Source: Vibrio harveyi NBRC 15634 = ATCC 14126 = KCTC 12724
Lineage (GTDB): Bacteria > Pseudomonadota > Gammaproteobacteria > Enterobacterales > Vibrionaceae
Assembly (NCBI RefSeq): GCF_001591145.1
Contig: NZ_BCUF01000010.1
Coordinates: 62,001-126,000 of the forward strand
Direction of reading: 5' to 3'
Length of the DNA stretch: 64,000 nt
Shown: piece after piece, positions 37,118-45,553 of the stretch
Numbering within the stretch: position 1 is the stretch's first letter
How the letters are laid out: each line of letters opens with the position of its first letter
Notes under the pieces: model-generated
What the model was told of the DNA's origin: nothing
Database searches by the model: none
What the model saw: only the letters and a program-made list of their open reading frames with translations
Made by a program: the position numbers and the translations under genes

Positions 37118-39055
37118 ATGAAAAAGCCCACCTTTGGGCCTTTACAGCCTGTTGCTGTATTTGCGCTATTTTCGCTTGTCTTTTTGTCCACTTCGCGGAT
37201 TTTATTAGCCTTTTGGCTCTCTGACCGGATCGAATCTTTTAACGACCTTATTTACATTCTTGGTCAGGGTTTACGCGTCGATTTTGCAACGATTTGTTGG
37301 TTGTTTATCCTGCCAGGCTTACTATCTGCGCTGTTACCGGTGACCGGTAAGATTGGTGAGTGCTGGAAATGGTTACTCCGTTGTTGGATGGTCGCTGGTC
37401 TATGGATCTTGGTATACATGGAGCTTGCTACCGCTCCATTTATACAAGAATACGATCTTCGTCCGAACCGTTTGTTCGTGGAATACCTCATTTATCCGAA
37501 AGAAGTATTCAGCATGCTTTGGACTGGCTACAAGTTAGAACTGTTCATCGGCACGCTTGGTACGGTTATTACGCTTTTCTTAGGTTGGAAATGGAGTAAG
37601 AAACTGACGGATAACGCTCAGCAAGTAAACTGGAAATGGCGTCCTGTTCTTGCAATTTTAGTGGTTCTGATTGGTGTCGCTGGCGCTCGTTCATCTTTGG
37701 GTCACCGCCCTCTTAACCCTGCAATGGTGGCATTTTCGAATGATCCTCTAATGAACGATCTGGCACTCAACTCTTCCTATTCACTGTTGTTTGCTGTCAA
37801 CAACATGAAGTCAGAAAAGAGCGCAGAGCAGTTTTACGGAAAAATGGATGATCAGAAGATGCTCGACATCGTTCGCGCCTCTTCTGCTAAGTCTGATTTT
37901 GATCCATCTTTACTTCCAACTATGAACAGCAACCAAGCAACATATCAAGGAAAGCCAAAGAACTTGGTTATCTTGCTTCAAGAAAGTTTGGGCGCTCAAT
38001 TCGTTGGTTCCTTGGGTGGTCTTCCTCTTACACCTAACTTCGACAAGTTGATGAATGAAGGTTGGCAGTTCACTCAGATGTACGCAACGGGTACGCGTTC
38101 TGTTCGTGGTATCGAAGCGGTGACAACAGGTTTCCCACCGTCACCATCGCGCGCAGTGGTAAAACTAAGCAAAAGCCAAACAGGTTTCTTTACTATTGCT
38201 GACTTACTGAAAAACCGCGGTTACCACACTGAGTTTATTTATGGTGGTGAAGCAAACTTCGATAACATGAAAACCTTCTTCTTCGGTAACGGCTTCGACC
38301 AGATTGTGGAAGAAAAAGACTATGAGAACCCTGAGTTTGTTGGCTCTTGGGGTGTAAGTGATGAAGATCTTTACACTAAAGCGGACCAAGAGTTTGAGCG
38401 CTTATCAAAAACTGACAAGCCTTTCTTTAGCTTAGTATTCAGTTCGAGTAACCACAGCCCATACGAATACCCAGAAGGTAAGATTGAACCTTACGATGCT
38501 GAGCATATGACGCGCAACAATGCCGTTAAATACTCAGACTATGCGATTGGTACGTTCTTTGATAAAGCGAAAAAATCTTCTTACTGGGACGATACTATCT
38601 TCATCGTCATTGCTGACCATGATGCTCGTGTATTCGGTGCGAACTTGGTGCCAGTGAAGCACTTCCACATTCCTGCTTTAATCATTGGTAAAGACATCAA
38701 ACCGCGCAAAGATGACCGCATTGCAAACAACATCGACATGCCACCAACACTGCTGTCTTTGATTGGTATCGATGCAAAAACACCGATGATCGGTCGTGAC
38801 CTGACTAAGCCTTTGGCTCGTGAAGATGAACGTGCAATGATGCAATATGACAAGAACTTTGGTTACCTAACCCGAGATAACCTCGTTGTATTCTCTCCGG
38901 GTGAGAAAGTATCAACAATGCAATACGATTTTGATAAACAAACCATGGAGCCGATGAACGTTGATCCAGCCGTTATTGAACGCGCGAAAGCCAATGCACT
39001 ATTTGCCTCTAAGGCGTACCAAAACAACTGGTATGCATCCAAAGCGGTTCAGTAG
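37118..39055 (+). CDS. LTA-synthase-like sulfatase/phosphotransferase membrane protein
   Basis: A 645-residue inner-membrane enzyme. Five membrane segments lie in the first 200 residues, then an alkaline-phosphatase-fold domain facing the periplasm. LVILLQESLGAQFVG supplies the first metal acid, TGTRSVRGIEAV the catalytic threonine, and IVIADHDARVF the second metal site. The family includes LtaS and phosphoglycerol transferases of osmoregulated glucans; in Vibrio the acceptor is unknown. The ATG follows AGGGAATATTT. A single-gene unit with its own terminator. Confidence 0.9.
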   Translation: MKKPTFGPLQPVAVFALFSLVFLSTSRILLAFWLSDRIESFNDLIYILGQGLRVDFATICWLFILPGLLSALLPVTGKIGECWKWLLRCWMVAGLWILVYMELATAPFIQEYDLRPNRLFVEYLIYPKEVFSMLWTGYKLELFIGTLGTVITLFLGWKWSKKLTDNAQQVNWKWRPVLAILVVLIGVAGARSSLGHRPLNPAMVAFSNDPLMNDLALNSSYSLLFAVNNMKSEKSAEQFYGKMDDQKMLDIVRASSAKSDFDPSLLPTMNSNQATYQGKPKNLVILLQESLGAQFVGSLGGLPLTPNFDKLMNEGWQFTQMYATGTRSVRGIEAVTTGFPPSPSRAVVKLSKSQTGFFTIADLLKNRGYHTEFIYGGEANFDNMKTFFFGNGFDQIVEEKDYENPEFVGSWGVSDEDLYTKADQEFERLSKTDKPFFSLVFSSSNHSPYEYPEGKIEPYDAEHMTRNNAVKYSDYAIGTFFDKAKKSSYWDDTIFIVIADHDARVFGANLVPVKHFHIPALIIGKDIKPRKDDRIANNIDMPPTLLSLIGIDAKTPMIGRDLTKPLAREDERAMMQYDKNFGYLTRDNLVVFSPGEKVSTMQYDFDKQTMEPMNVDPAVIERAKANALFASKAYQNNWYASKAVQ

Positions 39056-39089
39056 TCATACCAAACATTCATTGAGCTATAAATGAATA

Positions 39090-39117
39090 AAAGGAGCGCC
39101 CAATGCGCTCCTTTTTG
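39090..39117. terminator. Terminator between the phosphotransferase and sgrR
   Basis: 10-bp arms at 39090-39099 and 39105-39114, then TT on the + strand. The sequence is nearly identical to the terminator at 41041-41067. Confidence 0.85.
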
Positions 39118-39154
39118 TTTTCTCACATTGTTGTATTCTTAGTGTCTGCAGTCC

Positions 39155-40822
39155 CTATTCAAGCCACATGTTTTTCAAAGACATCACACCCATTCGGTCA
39201 GTTTCTGCTCCATGCAGTTCTTCAGATTGAGAGTAGACAATGTGCTCTCTCCAAAGCGGCGCATAATGGTAGTTCTGTATCAACCAATCCTCCGCTCGGA
39301 ATAGCTTCTCTAGCAATCCATGACTGTCTTCACTTTCACGCATCAATCCATCAACGAACTGCACTAAACTGTTTTTCTCTTTCTCGCTCAAACATCGAGT
39401 AAACGCGTCACTGGCAAGCATCCACTCGTAATACTGATAAGCTCGGTCATCGCCAAATACGTAACAACCATAACCGACATCAGCGATCGCACGTTTCTCG
39501 TCGTCTGGACTTTGAATCGTCCACTCAACACCAAGCTCGGAAAGTATCTCAATGAGTGGAGCAAGCTCTGCTTTTAAGTTCTCACGAATTTCGATCACCA
39601 CTGGACGCTTTGGCTTTGTCATTTGGCTTTCAAACAAGTGAAAACCTTTGTCTTGGTGCTCGTTCATCAGACTATTTGCTAACTCTACGCGATGATCAGC
39701 ATGCTTTCTAAAGTGATGAACAATCCAAGCACGCTCTTGCTTGCTCAATTGGTTTTTGTGGTAGAAAAAATGAAGGACAGAACAACCATTTTGCTTACTG
39801 TGATCATCTCCGACATTATCAAGATGAATCGCGCGCTGCATTTGCTGAATGTGCGCATGACCCACTTTACTACAGGGTGACAATGACCAAAATTCAGCCA
39901 TATCAATCAACCCTCCAATGCCAAAATACCGAGGATTTCTTTTGAGTGTCCAATGGTGACTCTCCAATCGTTCCGCATAATAGGGACCTGTTCCAATAGG
40001 CTTATGTGGCTGTTCACAATCCATAATTGCCGTGTGTTTGTCACACAATAAATTGAGGAATACAGGGTCATTTTGACGTAGATAAAACGTCACCCATTGC
40101 CCTTCGACATTGATAGAATCAAGGTGGCGAAACAAGACCGAAAACGGATGAGCCTCGTTTAATCTTCGCTCAAAGTTCGCTTTAATATCAGTGCCGCTCA
40201 ATCGCTTGCCATTGTGGAAAGTCACATCACTACGCAAGCGAATTCGAACGTGATCACCCTTATTTTCAAATGCGTGCGCAAGTTCGGGCAAGATGCTTTG
40301 AGAGTGAGGGTCAAAACGCAGCAATGTATTGTAAATGCTATCTATTAGCATCACCGAACGCACAGAGTGAGCTTGATGTGGTCGCCACTCTGGTAATTGA
40401 TAAGGTGCGATATAAACAAGGGTATTTTGCTTGTTCAGTTCGGTTTGCGCATCACCCAACCACAGAGGCAAGTTCTCTTGAAACACCAATTCGCCATCAA
40501 ACTGCTCTGCAAGTTGATGTGCTTGGTTGATTTTTCCCGCTTTAACCCACTCTTCTAATGCCTGCTTTAACGCCTCTTCAAACGTCACAAGTAGTGTGAG
40601 CGTGGACACGTTTCCCCGCCCCTTACCCGGAGCCCAAGTCACCCAACCATATGATTCCATTGCCACCATTAATTTACTGACATTTCGATCGCTACATTGC
40701 AGTTGTTCTGCTAGTGATGCGATGGTGACCGGCTTTCTCTCCTGAGTTTGATAGTGCCGACTCAATTGACGTAAGCGGCTCAAATGCGAGGTAGATTTAA
40801 AAGATGAACTATCCATATTCAT
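39155..40822 (-). CDS. sgrR: SgrR family transcription regulator
   Basis: A 555-residue regulator with an N-terminal winged helix (VTIASLAEQLQCSDRNVSKL, then MVAMESYGWVTWAPGKGRG) and a C-terminal extracellular-solute-binding-protein-like domain (about 150-480, RLRSDVTFHNGKRLSGTDI). In E. coli SgrR senses sugar-phosphate stress and activates the divergent sgrST gene. ATG 40822 is used; the frame extends to a TTG at 40843. A microprotein gene starts only 63 bp away on the other strand, the same arrangement as sgrR/sgrS-sgrT. Confidence 0.9.
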   Translation of the reverse strand: MNMDSSSFKSTSHLSRLRQLSRHYQTQERKPVTIASLAEQLQCSDRNVSKLMVAMESYGWVTWAPGKGRGNVSTLTLLVTFEEALKQALEEWVKAGKINQAHQLAEQFDGELVFQENLPLWLGDAQTELNKQNTLVYIAPYQLPEWRPHQAHSVRSVMLIDSIYNTLLRFDPHSQSILPELAHAFENKGDHVRIRLRSDVTFHNGKRLSGTDIKANFERRLNEAHPFSVLFRHLDSINVEGQWVTFYLRQNDPVFLNLLCDKHTAIMDCEQPHKPIGTGPYYAERLESHHWTLKRNPRYFGIGGLIDMAEFWSLSPCSKVGHAHIQQMQRAIHLDNVGDDHSKQNGCSVLHFFYHKNQLSKQERAWIVHHFRKHADHRVELANSLMNEHQDKGFHLFESQMTKPKRPVVIEIRENLKAELAPLIEILSELGVEWTIQSPDDEKRAIADVGYGCYVFGDDRAYQYYEWMLASDAFTRCLSEKEKNSLVQFVDGLMRESEDSHGLLEKLFRAEDWLIQNYHYAPLWREHIVYSQSEELHGAETDRMGVMSLKNMWLE

Positions 40823-40874
40823 GTGTTCGTTATTTGTTCCCAATTAGACTTTCATACTATCTCTAAAGTCATAC

Positions 40875-41026
40875 AGGAGGTCAATATGAATACCATTTAC
40901 TACTCTTACTATACATTAAGTGCCGAGCGCCATCGAAATACACCAAAACCAGAACCAGTAAGAACCAACCAATCTAGAGTGAGTTCATTCTTTCAAACTG
41001 TGTTTTCGATCTTACTCTTTGTGTAA
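40875..41026 (+). CDS. 46-residue SgrT-like microprotein divergent from sgrR
   Basis: The coding part is ATG 40886 to TAA 41026; AGGAGGT at 40875-40881 is a near-ideal ribosome site 4 nt before it. The N-terminus MNTIYYSYYTLSAE aligns without gaps with E. coli SgrT as I remember it (MRQFYQHYFTATAK): Met1, Tyr5, Tyr8, Thr10 and Ala13 match. The middle is basic and proline-rich, and the end is hydrophobic (FFQTVFSILLFV), suggesting membrane contact. SgrT blocks the glucose PTS transporter PtsG. Position beside sgrR and a downstream terminator with a T-run make a dual-function SgrS/SgrT-like RNA possible. The gene is clear; the function is inference. Confidence 0.65.
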
Positions 41027-41040
41027 GCACGGAGCGTGAT

Positions 41041-41067
41041 AAGGAGCGCCCGACGCGCTCCTTTTTG
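41041..41067. terminator. Terminator after the SgrT-like gene
   Basis: 9-bp arms at 41041-41049 and 41055-41063, followed by TTT-G-TTT. It also lies just beyond the MFS gene end on the other strand. Confidence 0.85.
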
Positions 41068-41069
41068 TT

Positions 41070-42254
41070 TCACTGTTTCACTAGTGTGGTGCTAGCCGGT
41101 TTTCTTTTGCTTGACGAAGGCATTAACGTAGCACTCAACAGTGCGATCCCCATCCCACCGGCAAGGATGAAATACATCAACACAAACTCTTGTGTATGAG
41201 CATAAGTAGAAGCAATAAGCCAATACGCGATAGGTCCGGTACTAAAGCTTAATGTGTACTTAACGGCGTAGGTCCTAGAGCGCCATTTCGCATCGGAATA
41301 ACGGCCAATAAGCCAATCGTTCACCGGTATTTGCGCGTACGTACACAACATCAAACCAACAAACACCAGAACCAAAGACCATTCATGAGTAATCGTCGCC
41401 AATAGCAGGAATAACAGCTGCCCACCAGTAATGCAGGCGAGCAGCTTCTTGATATCAACACGATCTATCAACTCACCCACAACAAGCTGAATAAACGCAG
41501 CACAGACAAAAATAGAGGTGGTCAACGTGCTTGAAAGGCTCAATGATTGGCTAAACTGTACGTCCATGATTTTTGGTAACGAGGTCGTAGTAGATTGAAA
41601 GACCAAACCACCGAAGAAGACAATCACCGCCACACAAGCGAACAGCACTTTGAGTTGTCGCAAAGGTATCGTTACGCCGTCACGTATATTTTTCACATGT
41701 TCGATACCGGTAACGTCTTTCGATGCAAACCAGTACATGACGCCAGTTAACAAACATACGATACCTGGAATATAAAATGCGGCTTGCCAAGAGAACCATT
41801 GGCATAACAAAGCGGTCCCCATTGCCGCAAATGCCAAACCTAAGTTGCCTGCCAGCCCATTTACCGCGATAGCCCTGCCTGTTTTGTTTGCAGAGCTGAA
41901 GATAAGTGCAATACCAACAGGATGATAAATCGCGGCAAACAAGGCAATGGCACAAAGCCCCAATCCCATTTGCCATGGCGTTTGCGCGAGAGTGGTAAGT
42001 AACGCAGAGATGCCCATCCCAAAGTAGAAAACGATCATCATGCCTTTTCGGCTCCAACGATCCGCTAGCCAACCAGCCGGTAGCGACATCACGCCATAAA
42101 CCAGCATGGCTGCACTTCCTACTTGAAGTAGTGTGGCGTAACTCATGTTCCATTCTTTATGCAGCGTTAGTACGACAGAAGGAAAAATGAGCAAGAAATA
42201 ATGATTAAGTGAGTGCCCCACATTAAGGACACCCGCGTGAATTGAGCGGTTCAT
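41070..42254 (-). CDS. MFS transporter, Fsr (fosmidomycin resistance)-like
   Basis: A 394-residue carrier with 12 predicted membrane segments. The MFS loop motif is PAGWLADRWSRKGMM between segments 2 and 3. SLNHYFLLIFPSVVLTLHKE and YHPVGIALIF recall Fsr-type exporters. ATG 42254 is chosen for its GGAG 5 nt upstream. It is divergent from the AraC regulator at 42356, its likely controller. A sugar-efflux role (as with SetA near sgrR in E. coli) cannot be excluded. Confidence 0.88.
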   Translation of the reverse strand: MNRSIHAGVLNVGHSLNHYFLLIFPSVVLTLHKEWNMSYATLLQVGSAAMLVYGVMSLPAGWLADRWSRKGMMIVFYFGMGISALLTTLAQTPWQMGLGLCAIALFAAIYHPVGIALIFSSANKTGRAIAVNGLAGNLGLAFAAMGTALLCQWFSWQAAFYIPGIVCLLTGVMYWFASKDVTGIEHVKNIRDGVTIPLRQLKVLFACVAVIVFFGGLVFQSTTTSLPKIMDVQFSQSLSLSSTLTTSIFVCAAFIQLVVGELIDRVDIKKLLACITGGQLLFLLLATITHEWSLVLVFVGLMLCTYAQIPVNDWLIGRYSDAKWRSRTYAVKYTLSFSTGPIAYWLIASTYAHTQEFVLMYFILAGGMGIALLSATLMPSSSKRKPASTTLVKQ

Positions 42255-42355
42255 CTCGACTCCAAACAAAATAACGGAAAGCTAATTAATGACAAGCTCA
42301 GTTTATCTGGCTAGCATTTGGCGTATAGATTCCATCGAGACAGGTTATTGCTCAA

Positions 42356-43132
42356 ATGAGCCAAAACGTCAAAGCCATCAGTTTGGACGCCAGTATCAAT
42401 CGCTTAGAGGCGGTGGTCATTCCCAAACACTACCCTAACGGGCACATCATTGACTGGCATTGCCACCAACATAACCAATTGGTGTACGCCAGCAGTGGAG
42501 TGATGGCGGTCGAGACAGAATTGAAGTTATGGGTCGTTCCGCCTCAAAGGGCTGTGTGGATCCCAGCGTATGAGAAACACAAGGTGTACATATATGGGGA
42601 TGCGGCGATGAAAAACGTTTACTTGTTGCCAAGCATCGATATTGAGCTGCCAAATCAGAGTGATGTTCTCAATGTGTCACCAATGCTGCGTGAGATGATC
42701 ATTCATCTTTCTGAGCAACCTGCCGATCAAGCAACCACGGAACCGTATTGGCGTATTGTTCAGGTTTTGTTGGATCAGTTGAAAGTCGCGCCACAAGCGT
42801 CCATTCAAATCCCTCTTCCCAACAACGCTAAACTCGAACAAGTTTGTAACTCACTGTTGGAGACCCCTGCGGACAATCGTTCACTAAAGCAATGGGCAGA
42901 AGAAATTAACGTCAGCAGCCGTACTTTGAGCCGCTTGTTTCGTAATGAAGTTGGCATGTCTTTCATCGAGTATCGTCAACAAGCAAGATTATTCCACTCT
43001 CTGACTTTGTTGGCGCAATCTCACCCTGTCACTACCGTTGCATTTGAGTGCGGCTTTACGAGCGTAAGTGCTTTTAATCATCTATTCAAACAAAGCTTTG
43101 GGGTGACACCGGGCCGCTTCTTCATCAATTGA
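42356..43132 (+). CDS. AraC family transcription regulator
   Basis: A 258-residue regulator with an N-terminal cupin (about 20-95, IIDWHCHQHNQLVYASSGVM) and a C-terminal AraC DNA-binding domain with both helix-turn-helix parts (LKQWAEEINVSSRTLSRLFR and VTTVAFECGFTSVSAFNHLF). Divergent from the MFS exporter with about 100 bp between starts, so it most likely controls that gene. The ATG lacks a clear ribosome site. Confidence 0.92.
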   Translation: MSQNVKAISLDASINRLEAVVIPKHYPNGHIIDWHCHQHNQLVYASSGVMAVETELKLWVVPPQRAVWIPAYEKHKVYIYGDAAMKNVYLLPSIDIELPNQSDVLNVSPMLREMIIHLSEQPADQATTEPYWRIVQVLLDQLKVAPQASIQIPLPNNAKLEQVCNSLLETPADNRSLKQWAEEINVSSRTLSRLFRNEVGMSFIEYRQQARLFHSLTLLAQSHPVTTVAFECGFTSVSAFNHLFKQSFGVTPGRFFIN

Positions 43133-43378
43133 TATTGAGGACGAATAAAGCCCGTATTTGATGCAGAGTTCGAACGGTCGATACTCCGAGTACTTGACAT
43201 CCTTATCATCTGAAGATTCTACCAGATACGCCGTTTGCGTATTTACTCACTAAAAAGACGTAAGTAATCAGAAAGATCGGTTAAAAATGTGCATTTTAGG
43301 CATTCCCATTCAGTCAGCAATAAATTAGACTCAAATCAATGCCCAAGAAGTTTGAATTATTGATAAAAAGGAATGCCC

Positions 43379-43762
43379 ATGAGCTCAAGTATGATCCTTA
43401 ATGAATCGCTGATTGTAAGTGGCCGAGATATCCCACTAAAAGAATTGTTGTATGCGAAACGTGTACTTGATAATTACATGGCAGTAGCAAAAGAAAGTAG
43501 TCCACTAGAACTGCTCACCGAAATGAAGTCTGCAGCAAAGCAAGTTGAATACTTCACCACTGACGATAACCCTTGCGAAGCACGTAATGTTATCAGTGGT
43601 ATGATTGACCAAATCGACAGCGCAGAGTCTTTCGATGCCTTTAAATCACTGGCTGGTAAACCGTCTCAAGCGTTGAATGAACTGATTGAAGACCGAGCAC
43701 AATTGATTAAACATGAACGTGAATTGCTATTAGCTTCAGGTTATGACGCTTCTCGCATCTAA
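43379..43762 (+). CDS. Small helical protein of unknown function
   Basis: A 127-residue, mostly helical cytosolic protein without membrane segments. ATG 43379 is taken because AAGGA is 6 nt upstream; an ATG at 43373 abuts that site. Two cysteines are absent or isolated (one in DNPCEAR). No family was recognised. It stands alone and shares a terminator with the convergent coiled-coil gene. Confidence 0.65.
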   Translation: MSSSMILNESLIVSGRDIPLKELLYAKRVLDNYMAVAKESSPLELLTEMKSAAKQVEYFTTDDNPCEARNVISGMIDQIDSAESFDAFKSLAGKPSQALNELIEDRAQLIKHERELLLASGYDASRI

Positions 43763-43806
43763 TCGACATCGAATTAGAGTTAATCCGTTCTGACGGATAG
43801 ACACAA

Positions 43807-43838
43807 AAAAGGAGCTCATTGAGAGCTCCTTTTGTATT
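43807..43838. terminator. Bidirectional terminator
   Basis: Perfect 11-bp arms at 43807-43817 and 43823-43833 with A/T tracts on both sides, between convergent genes. Confidence 0.85.
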
Positions 43839-43876
43839 TCTGAATCGACCAAGCTGGGGAGTGAAAAGCGCTTGCT

Positions 43877-44611
43877 CTACAGTCCCATCTCTGCCGTAAT
43901 GTCTTTGATCTGTTTTAGGTCCATCTTGTGAACTTCAATAAGTTGGTCAACTTGGCTTAAACGAGAATTTGCTTCATCGTGTCGGTCACACGCGTCTGAT
44001 TTCACGTCCCAAGACTTGCCCTCTAGGAAAACGTCACACTCTTTTTTCAACGTTTCGATCTTAGGCAATAGCGATTCACGCTCCTTCTCTAGAGACTCCA
44101 ACTCTTGCGAGATTTGCAGCTCCTTACGGAACACTTCACGTGAACGCTCAAAGATGGTCGCTTGCATATCGGCTTGGCGATTAAGCTTATCGTTTTCACT
44201 CTTAGTGGTACTTAGCGTCGCTTTCTGTTCTTTCACTTGTGACTCAAGTGAAATATTCACTTTTTCTACTTCAGTTAACTGCGCTTGAAGCGCTTTTAGT
44301 TCCGCTTTATGAGCTTCTTCTTTTTCTGCCAATAACGTAGCGACTTTTGCATCGATTTCTTTATCCAAGCTCGCTTCGCGTGTTTTCACTTGAGAAACCA
44401 AATCCGTCTTGTCTTGTGCTAGTGCTTGGTACTTTTCTTCCAACACTTGGTAAGTGGACTCCCACTTACTTGCTGTCATTGCCGACCCAGCCAAACCACC
44501 AAATGCCAAACCCAGTACTGCCGCAATGGCAATATAAATGTGGGTACGCTTATCGCGCTCCTCAATGACAACTACTTCGTCTTGATCTTCAATATTATTC
44601 TGAGAAGTCAC
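43877..44611 (-). CDS. Single-pass membrane protein with a long coiled coil
   Basis: A 244-residue protein. A short acidic cytosolic N-terminus is followed by one membrane segment (about 27-47, IYIAIAAVLGLAFGGLAGSA). The remaining 190 residues are continuous heptad-rich coiled coil facing the periplasm, with two cysteines near the end (KKECDVF and DACDRHD). The start is GTG at 44611 with GGAG 9 nt upstream. It follows a 52-residue membrane protein gene by 31 bp. No family was recognised; a scaffolding or envelope-spacing role is a guess. Confidence 0.7.
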   Translation of the reverse strand: MTSQNNIEDQDEVVVIEERDKRTHIYIAIAAVLGLAFGGLAGSAMTASKWESTYQVLEEKYQALAQDKTDLVSQVKTREASLDKEIDAKVATLLAEKEEAHKAELKALQAQLTEVEKVNISLESQVKEQKATLSTTKSENDKLNRQADMQATIFERSREVFRKELQISQELESLEKERESLLPKIETLKKECDVFLEGKSWDVKSDACDRHDEANSRLSQVDQLIEVHKMDLKQIKDITAEMGL

Positions 44612-44642
44612 CGTATCTTACTCCAAGGACTCTACCGGTTTG

Positions 44643-44801
44643 CTAGCGAGTGAGTTCCGCAATCATGATTGACGCGGTATAAATTAAAAATGCGCTGATC
44701 AGCGTAATGACCGTCGCTTTTTGGACTTTTTCATTGGTACGATAACGAAATAGCACAAACGCTAATCCAATCAATACCGCAATGGCTAACAATCTAGTCA
44801 T
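44643..44801 (-). CDS. 52-residue membrane microprotein
   Basis: Starts at ATG 44801 (MTRLLAIAVLIGLAFVLFRY) with an ideal AAGGAGG 5 nt upstream, and ends at TAG 44643-44645. Two hydrophobic helices are joined by a basic hairpin (RYRTNEKVQKA), so both ends face the same side. It is upstream of the coiled-coil gene and probably in the same operon. Too short for most gene callers. No family recognised. Confidence 0.7.
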   Translation of the reverse strand: MTRLLAIAVLIGLAFVLFRYRTNEKVQKATVITLISAFLIYTASIMIAELTR

Positions 44802-45219
44802 ACCGCCTCCTTGTCCAATAATGTGAACTTATCTGATTCCATAGACAGTTTCGCAAAGAAACATTGTAACCTATTTCTACGTCGCTTACGGTCAACTTAG
44901 CGTAGATTTTGAAGCGATTGCTCCCGTTTTGATCAATTTTCTATTCTAAACTGAATAACTTATCGACACAGCTCTACTCGCCCATCGTTCAATCGAATTA
45001 GATTTCGACCATCCATACAAGTAAACAATGAACAAAAGATTGACTCATTTGTTCAATTAATCGACAAACCTATGAAATTAAGCCCACAAAGTCCGCATAA
45101 TGTGTTGAAAATAAATCGTCATTTGGTGTTGAAATGGTAACAAAACATGATAGAGTTCACACGTTAATGGTGACCAGCATCATTAACTAACCTTTACTCA
45201 TTTAATTGAGTAAATGTTC
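44802..45219. other. Intergenic region before the glycine riboswitch
   Basis: Holds the promoters of the leftward membrane microprotein and the rightward riboswitch transcript. No gene or distinct motif was identified. Confidence 0.5.
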
Positions 45220-45432
45220 CGATGAAGACTGCAGGAGAGTGGTTATTAACTAAATTTTAACATTTAGTTAGGGTAACTCGCCGAAGAATTAACTATTTCA
45301 GGTGCTACCTTGGTAGCGGGGACTGTAGTTGGAGGAACCTCTGGAGAGAACCGTTAAATCGGTCGCCGAAGGAGCAAGTCCCGCACATGTGTGCGGGGTG
45401 AAACTCTCAGGCAAAAGGACAGAGGAGTGGAA
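45220..45432 (+). promoter_or_regulatory. Tandem glycine riboswitch
   Basis: Two glycine aptamers in series. The first (about 45226-45328) has GGAGAG, then CTCGCCGAAG and a closing GGGGACTGTAG. The second (about 45338-45430) has CTGGAGAGAACC, CGCCGAAGGAGCAAG and the hallmark AAACTCTCAGGCAAAAGGAC. It lies 120 bp before an alanine/glycine symporter gene, the same arrangement as the classic V. cholerae VC1422 riboswitch. The direction of control is not visible from the sequence. Confidence 0.95.
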
Positions 45433-45553
45433 AGTAACAACCTAACTATTTGGCGTTCCCGCCTTATTTTGTTTTGAATAGCATAGCTATTAGAGATCCT
45501 TGATCTCGTCCTTTCCCTCTTCTCCTTATTAGTTGTTTTATTAAGGGGAAATC

